A stretch of DNA of 64,000 bases from Cognatiluteimonas profundi (GTDB lineage: Bacteria > Pseudomonadota > Gammaproteobacteria > Xanthomonadales > Xanthomonadaceae): NCBI RefSeq assembly GCF_009792795.1, contig NZ_VKHQ01000003.1, forward strand, positions 735,601-799,600, written 5' to 3'. The notes under the pieces were generated by a model that was not told where the DNA came from, did no database searches, and saw only the letters and a list, made by a program, of their open reading frames with translations. A program made the position numbers and the translations under genes. How positions within the stretch are numbered: position 1 is the stretch's first letter; each line of letters starts with the position of its first letter. Shown here in pieces: positions 12,456 through 20,324 of the stretch.

Positions 12456-13331
12456 ATGACCGAAAGCATGCAAGCCTCGTACGTTTTCGATGCCAACGCG
12501 GCCAATTTCGAGGCGGACGTCCTCAAGCAATCATTGACGGTGCCGGTGCTTGTCGATTTCTGGGCCACCTGGTGCGGTCCGTGCAAACAGCTGGGACCGA
12601 TCCTGGAAAAGCTCGCCGCGGACTACAACGGCGCTTTCCTGCTGGCCAAGGTCGACGTGGATGCAGAGCAGCAGCTCGCCGCCGCGTTCCAGATCCGTTC
12701 CATTCCAACTGTGATGCTCGTCAAGGATGGACAGCTGCTGGATGGATTTCCGGGCGCCTTGCCGGAGGCGCAGCTGCGCGAATTCCTGAAGCACCACGGC
12801 ATCGAACCGGCACCCGCCGTCGAGGAGCCGCCAGCTGTCGACACCGCGCCGCCCGTGGATCCGCACGCGGAAGTCATGCGCCTGCGCAAGGCGATCGAGG
12901 CCGCGCCCGACCAGGCCGCGCTGCGGCTGGACCTCGCGCTTGCCCTGCTCGCCACCGGCGGCGCGCATGAAGCCGAACAGTTGCTCGACGCACTCCCGGC
13001 CAACCTCGCCACCGACGAACGCGCGGTGAAAGCACGCACGCAACTGGGGTTTTCCGCGCTGCTGCGCGATGCACCGCCGCCAACGATCCTGGAGGCTGCG
13101 ATCGCCGCCAACCCGGACGACCTGCGCGCGCGCCACCTGCTGGGCGTGCAGCAGATCGTCGCCGGCGACCCCGAGGCTGGGCTGGAGCAGTTCCTCGAAA
13201 TGCTGCGGCGCAATCGCGGCTTCGACAACGGCCTGCCGAAACAGGCGCTCCTGGATGCTTTCCGCATCGTCCAGGACGAGGACCTGGTGGGGCGCTACCG
13301 TCGCAGGATGGCCTCTTTGCTGCTGGTGTGA
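12456..13331 (+). CDS. CnoX/YbbN-type thioredoxin-TPR chaperone
   Basis: A 291-residue two-part protein. Residues 1-115 are a thioredoxin fold with an intact WCGPCK active site near residue 36 and the cis-Pro in RSIPTVMLV. Residues 130-291 are helical TPR-like repeats (AALRLDLALALLATGGAHEAEQLL, and a closing FRIVQDEDLVGRYRRRMASLL). This is the layout of CnoX/YbbN, a holdase for GroEL and DnaK clients under oxidative stress (family knowledge). E. coli YbbN lacks a redox CxxC, whereas here both cysteines are present, as in Caulobacter CnoX, so it may also reduce disulfides. It is followed 78 bases later by the kinase gene. Confidence 0.88.
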   Translation: MTESMQASYVFDANAANFEADVLKQSLTVPVLVDFWATWCGPCKQLGPILEKLAADYNGAFLLAKVDVDAEQQLAAAFQIRSIPTVMLVKDGQLLDGFPGALPEAQLREFLKHHGIEPAPAVEEPPAVDTAPPVDPHAEVMRLRKAIEAAPDQAALRLDLALALLATGGAHEAEQLLDALPANLATDERAVKARTQLGFSALLRDAPPPTILEAAIAANPDDLRARHLLGVQQIVAGDPEAGLEQFLEMLRRNRGFDNGLPKQALLDAFRIVQDEDLVGRYRRRMASLLLV

Positions 13332-13409
13332 CACGTGGGGCCGGGGGCCCCTGACCGGCGTTCGCCCGGCCCTTGTCCAGCGTATGCTCGCGCTGCAATC
13401 TGGAAAGCC

Positions 13410-15464
13410 ATGTCAAACCCGATGCCCGACAGCGATATCGATGCCGCCATGCCGGAGATAAGCGGCTATCGGTTGTCGCGCGTCATTGGCCACGGCGGCA
13501 TGTCGACCGTGTACCTGGGGGAGCAGGCGTCGCTCGAGCGCGAAGTCGCCATCAAGGTGATGCTGCCCGAAGCACTGGCGGACGAAGTCAGCCGTCGCCG
13601 CTTCGAGAATGAGGCCCGCACCATCGCGCGCCTCGAGCATCCGCACATCGTCGGCATCTTCGAGATCGGTCGCACCCGCGATGGCCTTCCGTATTACGCG
13701 ATGCCATTCCTCGCGCATGGCCATCTTGGCCAGCGCGATTTCACCCAGGACGGCCTGGACAATGCGCACGCGCGCGTCCGCGCGATCCTGTACTCCTTGC
13801 TGACCGCGCTGGACTATGCGCACCAGCGCGGCGTCGTGCACCGCGACGTCAAGGCCGAGAACGTGCTTTTCGACGAGGCCGAGCGCCCGTTGCTCGCGGA
13901 TTTCGGCATCGCGTTGCGACGCTTCGGTCCGCGTGTCACGACAGCCGGCATGGCGGTCGGCAGCACGGCCTACATGGCACCCGAACAGGCCCGCGGCGAA
14001 GAAGTGGATGCGCGCGCCGACCTCTACAGCGTCGGCGTACTCGCGTGGGAGATGCTCACCGGGCAGTTGCCGTACATGGCTGGCGATGCGCTGTCGATGG
14101 CGGTCATGCACGCGCAGGATCCGATCCCGCGATTGCCGCGGTCGTTGCGGCACTGGCAGCGATTCCTCGACAAGGCGCTGGCCAAGTCCCCTGCGCAGCG
14201 CTATCGCAGCGCGCGCCAGATGCGCGAGGCGCTGGACCGCGTGCCACGACGCAGCGGGCAGCCACTGGTCATGGCCCGGGAGAAGTTGCGGTACGGCATC
14301 GAGCAGGTGCGGCGTTGGCCGAAGACAGCATGGCTGATCGTGGTGCTGGCGATCGCCGCCGCAACCGGCCTGGTGTTGCGGCAGGCCGAGCAAGTCCCCG
14401 GGTCGTCCTTCTTCCGCGCACCCGGCGCCAGCCGCGACCTGCCGCAGCCGGGCGAGCCGACCGGCATGGCGGTGACGGCGACCGACCCCGGCACGCAGAT
14501 GTTGCGTCCGTTGCCGATATCTCCAGCCGAGCGCTGGGTCGTGGCGGCCGAACAGCAATTGCGCCAGCAGAACCTGACCGCCCCGGCCGACGCCAATGCC
14601 TACGACAGCCTGGTCGCGGCGTGGAAGGTCGATCCGGGGCATCCGCGCCTGGCAGCCGACATCGGGCAGCTGCTCGACGCACTCGGCGCACAAGCCGATC
14701 GCAACCTGCGCGCCGGCAACGATCGCCGCGCAAGGGACTACCTGCAGCACGCCACCCAGTTCGCCGCGCAGACCCGCCAGGGTGACAGCGCAAGCATGGC
14801 GAAGCTGCGCGCAGGCGTCGTCAGCGCACTGGACGACCGCATCGGCGATGCGGAAAAGAAATTCAATCGCGCGTCCGCCCTGGCCGCGGTCGAAACCGCT
14901 CGCGAGCTGGGCGTGGCACCCACGACGATCGCAGGCTTCGCCACGCGCGCGCAGCGCATCCCGACCGCTGGCGACAAGCTCCCCGGCGATGAGCACATGC
15001 GCCTCGTGCGGGTTGGGGACAAGGTCATCGCCGCCGCCGCCGCCGACGTGAGCCGCGCCGACTACGCGCGATTCGCTTTTGCCACCGGTCGCCCCGCGGC
15101 ACTGTGCCGCGAGCGCACGTCATTGCTTCGCCTGCTGGCGCCGCGATCGTGGAAGGAACCCGGATTCGCGCAGTCCGCCGCGCATCCCGTGGTGTGCGTG
15201 TCCTGGAGTGACGCCGCGGCATACGCAAACTGGATCGCGCAGCGCAGCGGACATCACTATCGCCTGCCGACCGACGCCGAAGCGCGCGTGCTGCCAAATG
15301 CCGGCGCGGCGACACCGGTGGCCACGTGGCTGGAGGAATGCACCGCGGGATGCCGCCAACGCCTGTCAACCGGCCGAAGCTGGCGCGGTACGTCCGGCAC
15401 GCGTCCGCTGGATCCCAGCCGCGGATACGACGACGTCGGCTTCCGCCTGGTGCGCGACCAATAG
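13410..15464 (+). CDS. Membrane Ser/Thr protein kinase with C-terminal FGE-sulfatase-like domain
   Basis: A 684-residue protein starting at ATG 13410. Residues 20-290 form a Hanks-type kinase: Gly-loop IGHGGMSTVYLG, VAIKVM lysine, catalytic HRDVKAENVLF (about 142), DFGIALR (about 166) and APEQARGEEVDARADLY. All key residues are present, so it should be active. One membrane helix follows (TAWLIVVLAIAAATGLVL, about 308-325), then a helical region, probably periplasmic. The last ~95 residues resemble the formylglycine-generating/SUMF1 fold: VCVSWSDAAAYANWIAQRSG, YRLPTDAEA, TWLEECTAGC and GYDDVGFRLVRD. The usual GGSW and catalytic Cys pattern is not intact, so this part is probably a binding module. 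Substrate and ligand are unknown. Confidence 0.87.
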   Translation: MSNPMPDSDIDAAMPEISGYRLSRVIGHGGMSTVYLGEQASLEREVAIKVMLPEALADEVSRRRFENEARTIARLEHPHIVGIFEIGRTRDGLPYYAMPFLAHGHLGQRDFTQDGLDNAHARVRAILYSLLTALDYAHQRGVVHRDVKAENVLFDEAERPLLADFGIALRRFGPRVTTAGMAVGSTAYMAPEQARGEEVDARADLYSVGVLAWEMLTGQLPYMAGDALSMAVMHAQDPIPRLPRSLRHWQRFLDKALAKSPAQRYRSARQMREALDRVPRRSGQPLVMAREKLRYGIEQVRRWPKTAWLIVVLAIAAATGLVLRQAEQVPGSSFFRAPGASRDLPQPGEPTGMAVTATDPGTQMLRPLPISPAERWVVAAEQQLRQQNLTAPADANAYDSLVAAWKVDPGHPRLAADIGQLLDALGAQADRNLRAGNDRRARDYLQHATQFAAQTRQGDSASMAKLRAGVVSALDDRIGDAEKKFNRASALAAVETARELGVAPTTIAGFATRAQRIPTAGDKLPGDEHMRLVRVGDKVIAAAAADVSRADYARFAFATGRPAALCRERTSLLRLLAPRSWKEPGFAQSAAHPVVCVSWSDAAAYANWIAQRSGHHYRLPTDAEARVLPNAGAATPVATWLEECTAGCRQRLSTGRSWRGTSGTRPLDPSRGYDDVGFRLVRDQ

Positions 15465-15498
15465 TCGTCGCGGGGCCCGCGCACGGCGGCGTCCGCTA

Positions 15499-15513
15499 TA
15501 GAATCCGCCGATG
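15499..15513 (+). promoter_or_regulatory. Possible leaderless promoter for the DUF502 gene
   Basis: TAGAAT (15499-15504, within TATAGAAT) is followed by six bases and the ATG at 15511. The predicted start site falls on the ATG. There is no Shine-Dalgarno sequence between them. No clear -35 box. Confidence 0.45.
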
Positions 15514-16215
15514 CCCGATCCCGTCACGACAGCCGCTGCGCAGCCGCGCGCCCATGCCAGCTTCCAGAAGGTGTTCATCACCGGGCTGCTGACCTTGTTG
15601 CCGCTATGGCTGACGTGGGTCGTGGTCAAGTTCGTCTTCGTGCTGCTGTCGGACATCAGCCGTCCACTGATCGGCCCCCTGCTCCTGGAACTCTCGCTGG
15701 GGAACCCCGCACTGCACTGGCTCGACCAGTTGTGGGTACAGACGGCGCTGGCATTGCTCGCCACGCTGGCGGTCATCCTGCTGTCGGGACTGATGGCCCG
15801 GCGCGTCATCGGCCAGCGCCTCCTGCGCTGGTTCGAGGTCCTGATCGCGCGCATTCCGCTGGCCAGCACGATCTATGGCAGCGCGCGCAAGCTGCTCGAC
15901 ATCCTGCAGACGCAACCCGACGGGACGCAGCGCGTGGTGCTCATCGACTTTCCGCACAACGAGATGAAGTCCGTTGGATTCGTGACCCGCATCCTGCGCG
16001 AACAGGGCACCGGCCGTGAACTCGCCGCGGTCTACGTGCCGACAACGCCCAATCCGACATCGGGCTACCTGGAGGTCGTGCCAGTGGAAAAACTCACGCC
16101 GACCGACTGGACCGTGGACCAGGCGATGAGCTTCATCATTTCAGGCGGCGCCGTGGCGCCCGACACGATTCCCTTTTCGGTACGACGTCCGCTGGTCGTG
16201 GATCCGCTGGATTGA
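15511..16215 (+). CDS. DUF502 family inner-membrane protein
   Basis: A 234-residue protein with two strong membrane segments (about residues 20-45, VFITGLLTLLPLWLTWVVV, and about 75-97, TALALLATLAVILLSGLMA). A soluble domain follows with the DUF502 landmarks IPLASTIYGSARKLLD, VVLIDFPHNEMKSVGFVT, VYVPTTPNPTSGYLEVVP and AMSFIISGGAV. The function of this widespread family is not established in bacteria; plant homologues are the COV proteins (family knowledge). Its stop overlaps the TTG start of the next gene (TTGA). It follows the kinase gene by 46 bases, but a separate promoter-like element lies between them. Confidence 0.9.
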   Translation: MPDPVTTAAAQPRAHASFQKVFITGLLTLLPLWLTWVVVKFVFVLLSDISRPLIGPLLLELSLGNPALHWLDQLWVQTALALLATLAVILLSGLMARRVIGQRLLRWFEVLIARIPLASTIYGSARKLLDILQTQPDGTQRVVLIDFPHNEMKSVGFVTRILREQGTGRELAAVYVPTTPNPTSGYLEVVPVEKLTPTDWTVDQAMSFIISGGAVAPDTIPFSVRRPLVVDPLD

Positions 16216-16985
16216 GCGCGGGGCCGCTGCACGACCGCAGCACGCGGTTGTTCATCGCGATGGCGGCGTTCTTCTGCGTCAACGCCGTGCTCGCGGAATT
16301 CATCGGCGTCAAGATCTTCGCGCTGGAGGACACGCTCGGCATCGCGCCGCTGCAATGGAACCTGTTCGGACAGAGCGGCTCGCTCAACTTCACCGCCGGC
16401 ACGTTGCTGTGGCCGATCGTGTTCATCATGACCGACACGGTCAACGAGTATTACGGTCGCCAGGGCGTGCGCTTCATCAGCTGGCTGGCGGCGGGGCTGA
16501 TCGTCTACGGCTTCGCCTTCGCCTTCATCGCCATCCACCTGGCGCCGGCCACGTGGTGGGTCACGGTCGTCAAGGACCAGGGTGTTCCCGATTACCAGGC
16601 TGCATTCGCCGCCGTGTTCGGCCAGGGACTGTGGACCATCTGGGGCTCCCTGATCGCCTTCATGCTCGGACAACTGATCGATGTCAGCGTGTTCCACCGG
16701 ATCCGTCGCGCGACTGGCGAGCGGCACGCATGGCTGCGTGCAACCGGGTCGACGGCCGTGTCGCAGCTGATCGACAGCTTCGTCGTGCTGTACATCGCCT
16801 TCGTCATCGGGCCGCAGCACTGGCCGACGTCGTTGTTCCTCGCGGTCGGAACCTTGAACTACCTCTACAAGATGGGCGCCGCGATCGCATTGATCCCGCT
16901 GCTGTACATCGCCCGAGCCGGCATCCACCGCTACCTGGGCCACGATCGCGCGCACGAATTGCGGGAGCTCGCCGCCGCCGGCTGA
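16212..16985 (+). CDS. yhhQ: Queuosine precursor transporter (YhhQ/QPTR family)
   Basis: A 257-residue integral membrane protein with about six hydrophobic helices. Family marks are VNAVLAEFIGVKIFAL, FTAGTLLWPIVFIMTDTVNEYYG and the STAVSQLIDSFVVLYIAFVIG segment. The TDxxNEYYG region is diagnostic of the vitamin precursor/queuosine transporter family. It is expected to import preQ0/preQ1 for queuosine in tRNA wobble positions (family knowledge); tgt and queA are also in this window, about 21 kb away. The start is a TTG overlapping the DUF502 stop (TTGA); the first in-frame ATG is 48 bases downstream and would cut into helix 1, so TTG is preferred. Confidence 0.9.
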   Translation: MSAGPLHDRSTRLFIAMAAFFCVNAVLAEFIGVKIFALEDTLGIAPLQWNLFGQSGSLNFTAGTLLWPIVFIMTDTVNEYYGRQGVRFISWLAAGLIVYGFAFAFIAIHLAPATWWVTVVKDQGVPDYQAAFAAVFGQGLWTIWGSLIAFMLGQLIDVSVFHRIRRATGERHAWLRATGSTAVSQLIDSFVVLYIAFVIGPQHWPTSLFLAVGTLNYLYKMGAAIALIPLLYIARAGIHRYLGHDRAHELRELAAAG

Positions 16986-17021
16986 CCGGGGCTCGCCAGG
17001 ATGGCGCGCCTGGAAGGCAGC

Positions 17022-17059
17022 AAAGAAAAAGGCCGGCATTGCCGGCCTTTTTCTTTTTC
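17022..17059. terminator. Bidirectional terminator between yhhQ and rhlE
   Basis: GGCCGGC, ATT, GCCGGCC form a perfect 7-bp stem flanked by an A-rich arm (17022-17030) and a T-rich arm (17048-17059). It can therefore stop transcription from both convergent genes. Confidence 0.92.
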
Positions 17060-17073
17060 AACCCACCCGTGGA

Positions 17074-18396
17074 TCAGGCGCGCGTGTCACGCCGTCCGGC
17101 GTAGGCACCCTGCCCGCCCGAGCGCTGCTTCGGACCCGCGTGCGCGGTGCGCGGCGGCGCGGTCCGGGCATGCGGGCGGTGACCCGGTCGCGCCGGCGGA
17201 CGCTGTCCGTCGCGCTGCCCGCCACCGTTGCGCGGGATCGGCGTGTCCAGGCGAATCGGCTTGCTCGGCGCATAACCTTCGACCACGTCCATCACCAGGT
17301 CGACTTTCAGCATGCGCTGGATCTGGCGCAGCAGGCCGCCTTCTTCCGGCGAGACCAGCGACAGCGCCTCACCCGTCGCCCCGGCGCGGCCGGTCCGACC
17401 GATGCGGTGGATGTAATCCTCGGCGACCATCGGCAGGTCATGGTTGATGACCAGCGGCAGGTTCGGGATATCCAGGCCGCGCGCGGCGACGTCGGTCGCG
17501 ACGAGCACGCGCGCCTTGCCGGTCTTGAAATCGCGCAGGGCTTTCTGGCGCTGCGCCTGGCTCTTGTTGCCGTGGATCGCGACAGCCTTGAGGCCGGCGG
17601 TTTCCAGCTGCTCGGCCAGGCGATTGCAGCCGTGCTTGGTCTTGCCGAAGATCAGCACCTGGTCGGTGTGGCGCTTGGTCAGGATGTCGATCAGCAGGTC
17701 GCGCTTGCGCGAACCGTCGACCGGATGCGCGCGATGCACGATGGTTTCGGCGATGGTGTTCTTCGCCGTGACCTGCACCTGCTTGGGATCGCGCATGAAC
17801 TCCAGCGCGAGCGCCTTGATCTGCTCCTCGAACGTCGCCGAGAACAGCAGCGTCTGGCGCTCCTTCGGAACGCGGTTGATGATGCGCTTGATCGCCGGCA
17901 GGAAGCCCATATCGAGCATGCGGTCGGCTTCGTCCAGCACCAGCACCTCGATCGCGTCGAGCTTGGCGCTGCCACGCTCCAGGTGATCGATCAGGCGGCC
18001 CGGCGTGGCGACCAGGATGTCGGTGCCGCGACGCAGGTTGTCGACCTGCGGGCCCATGCCGGCGCCACCGTAGATCGTGGTGACGTTCAGGTGCAGGTGG
18101 CGTCCGTAGGTCTTGATGCTTTCGGCGACCTGCACCGCGAGCTCGCGCGTCGGGGTCAGGATCAGCGCGCGCGGCTTGCGCGAACCGTTCGGCGGAGTCT
18201 GTTTCGACAGGCGTTGCAGCAGCGGCAACGCGAACGCAGCCGTCTTGCCGGTGCCGGTCTGGGCGCCGCCCAGCAGGTCGTGGCCGGCCATGGCCAGCGG
18301 AATCGCCTCGATCTGGATCGCGGTCGGCGTGGTGTAGTTGTTTTCGGCGAGCGCGCGCAGCAGCGCGGGCGACAGCCCGAGGGTTTCAAACGTCAT
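17074..18396 (-). CDS. rhlE: DEAD-box ATP-dependent RNA helicase RhlE
   Basis: A 440-residue helicase. The start is the ATG at 18396 (MTFETLGLSPALLRALAE), preceded by CGGAGCTCC; the frame stays open to 18588 without family similarity. All DEAD-box motifs are visible: Q motif (TPTAIQIEAIP), AQTGTGKT, PTRELA, VLDEADRMLD, SATF, ATDVAARGLD and HRIGRTGRAG. The C-terminal tail after residue ~375 is basic and rich in Gly/Arg/Pro. RhlE-type helicases remodel structured RNA in ribosome assembly and mRNA decay, often in the cold (family knowledge). A 319-bp gene-free region lies upstream. Confidence 0.93.
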   Translation of the reverse strand: MTFETLGLSPALLRALAENNYTTPTAIQIEAIPLAMAGHDLLGGAQTGTGKTAAFALPLLQRLSKQTPPNGSRKPRALILTPTRELAVQVAESIKTYGRHLHLNVTTIYGGAGMGPQVDNLRRGTDILVATPGRLIDHLERGSAKLDAIEVLVLDEADRMLDMGFLPAIKRIINRVPKERQTLLFSATFEEQIKALALEFMRDPKQVQVTAKNTIAETIVHRAHPVDGSRKRDLLIDILTKRHTDQVLIFGKTKHGCNRLAEQLETAGLKAVAIHGNKSQAQRQKALRDFKTGKARVLVATDVAARGLDIPNLPLVINHDLPMVAEDYIHRIGRTGRAGATGEALSLVSPEEGGLLRQIQRMLKVDLVMDVVEGYAPSKPIRLDTPIPRNGGGQRDGQRPPARPGHRPHARTAPPRTAHAGPKQRSGGQGAYAGRRDTRA

Positions 18397-18715
18397 GTGG
18401 TGGAGCTCCGTAACAGGCCGCGCGCGATCAGCGGGACTGGCCATTGGCCAGCCGACGACAGGTCGGTGCGATCTTGACCCGAAGCGTTCCTTGAACCGCG
18501 CCACGAGTGTTCTTTTTGACGGCGCCGGATGTTCCGGGCCGTGTCTGCGCGACGAAAGGCGTGCGGGGAGAAGGCCGCGAGTGGTCAACGGAAGCCGTGG
18601 ACCGGGCGGCAGGCTTACCTAGGAAACGGATCAGCCGTGCGCAAAACGAGGCGAACTGTACGTGAAATCCGCTGAATGCGCCAGCGGCCCACCCGGGGGT
18701 CGTTCAGGCTGCAAC
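18397..18715. other. Gene-free upstream region of rhlE
   Basis: 319 bases lie between the rhlE start and the stop of the upstream metallo-beta-lactamase gene on the same strand. I see no convincing small gene, tRNA or T-tailed terminator in it. It has several short GC-rich self-complementary pieces, such as GGCCATTGGCC at 18438-18448. A long 5' leader for rhlE is possible but not shown. Confidence 0.5.
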
Positions 18716-20089
18716 TCAGACCTCCAGGGTCATGCCCGGCCTGGCCAGCTGCACGGTGATGCCATCCCGCTCGCCGATCTCCCCGGCCAGCGCCTCGCGC
18801 GCCTTGTCCTCGCCGTGCACCAGCACCAGCGGTGGATGGGCATCGAAACCGCCGTACCACTCGATCAGTCCGCTCTGGTCGGCGTGCGCGGACAGGCCGC
18901 CGACGGTATGGACCTTGGCGTTGACGCGGAAGTCGTGGCCGTGGATGCGCACCCACGGCGCGCCGTTGACCAGGCGCCGTCCCAGCGTGCCTTCGGCCTG
19001 GTAACCGACGAACACGATGTGGGTTTCGCGACGGCTGATGTTCTGCATGAAGTGGTGCAGGATCCGCCCGCCATCGGCCATTCCGGATCCGGCGATGATG
19101 ATGGCGCCGGACTGGATCCGGTTGATGGCCATCGATTCATCGCGCGAGTCGGTCACGCGCAGGTTGGGCAGGGAGAACGGATCGGGTTTCTGCTTCCAGA
19201 CCTGCTGCGCGCGGGTGTCGAACAGGTTCCTGTTGCGCGCATAGACATCCACCACCTTGGACGCCATCGGGCTGTCGAGGAAGATCTGCCAGCGCTGCAG
19301 CTTCCAGTCGTCCCAGTGCATCGCGAACCAGTACAGCAGCTCCTGGGTGCGCCCCACCGCGAAGGCGGGAATGCAGACGTTGCCGCCATCACGCCAGGCG
19401 GCCTCGAAGATGCTTCCCAGCTCGAGGATCGTCTCCAGCCGGTCCTTGTGGTTGCGGTCGCCGTAGGTCGACTCCATCACCACCAGGTCAGCCTGCCTGA
19501 TCGTTTCGGGATCGCGCAGGATCGGCGTGCCCTTGGGACCGAGGTCGCCGGAGAACACCAGCTTCCTGCCATCGGCCCACAGCTCGACGATCGCCGATCC
19601 CAGGATATGTCCGGCGTCGCGGAACGTGAGGTCCACGCCGGGCAGGATCGTCGAGCGCGTGTCGTAGGGAAGCGGCTGGACCTGCCGCATGGCGATGCCG
19701 ACGTCGTCCCGGGTGTAGAGAGGATGGACCTCGGGATCGCCATCGCGCCGATAGCGGTTGGCGCGCTCGGCGTCTGCTTCGGCCAGCGAGGCGGCGTCGA
19801 GCAGCATGATCGGCATCAGGTCGACGGTAGCGGCCTGGGCAAAAATCGGCCCCTTGAACCCCCGCTTCACCAGCAACGGCACCCGCCCGATGTGGTCGAT
19901 GTGGGCGTGGCTGACGACCAGCGCGTCGATGCGCGAGGGGTCGAAAGCGAAGGCCTCGGCATTGCGGGCCTCGTCCGCGCGCCTGCCCTGGATCATCCCG
20001 CAGTCCAGGAGCAGCGTCTTGCCCGCGGCATCGATCTGATGGAGTGAACCCGTCACCTCGCCAGCCGCCCCGTGGAACTGCACGCGCAT
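18716..20089 (-). CDS. Beta-CASP metallo-beta-lactamase family RNase-like protein
   Basis: A 457-residue protein starting at ATG 20089 (MRVQFHGAAGEVTGSLHQI). The MBL zinc motifs are complete: HAHIDHIG (about residue 63), GHILGSAIVEL, SGDLG and the ESTYGDRNH motif. A beta-CASP domain follows, and the C-terminal VHTVGGLSAHADQ and VHGED supply the last metal ligands. This is the layout of prokaryotic CPSF73-like exonucleases/endoribonucleases ('exonuclease of the beta-lactamase fold involved in RNA processing'); the in vivo RNA targets are unknown. The frame continues open upstream to 20869 but that is only the antisense of the first M13 peptidase. Confidence 0.9.
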   Translation of the reverse strand: MRVQFHGAAGEVTGSLHQIDAAGKTLLLDCGMIQGRRADEARNAEAFAFDPSRIDALVVSHAHIDHIGRVPLLVKRGFKGPIFAQAATVDLMPIMLLDAASLAEADAERANRYRRDGDPEVHPLYTRDDVGIAMRQVQPLPYDTRSTILPGVDLTFRDAGHILGSAIVELWADGRKLVFSGDLGPKGTPILRDPETIRQADLVVMESTYGDRNHKDRLETILELGSIFEAAWRDGGNVCIPAFAVGRTQELLYWFAMHWDDWKLQRWQIFLDSPMASKVVDVYARNRNLFDTRAQQVWKQKPDPFSLPNLRVTDSRDESMAINRIQSGAIIIAGSGMADGGRILHHFMQNISRRETHIVFVGYQAEGTLGRRLVNGAPWVRIHGHDFRVNAKVHTVGGLSAHADQSGLIEWYGGFDAHPPLVLVHGEDKAREALAGEIGERDGITVQLARPGMTLEV

Positions 20090-20324
20090 GGCCGACCCCG
20101 TGTTTTTTGTGACTGCCAGCACGTTATCACAGGGTCCAGCGAGCGGTGCCGCGGTCAAGATTCCATTAGCTGCCTGGCATGACCTTCGACACCCGCTGCG
20201 TCCCGGCCGCACCGCTACAGTCGCGGGTGCACCGCGCGAAGTCTTGCGCTTTGGTCGCCACCGTCCATGACCCGGCTTCCGGCCGGACCGCCTCCCACTG
20301 CCGCCCGATGGGCCGGAGTTCAAC

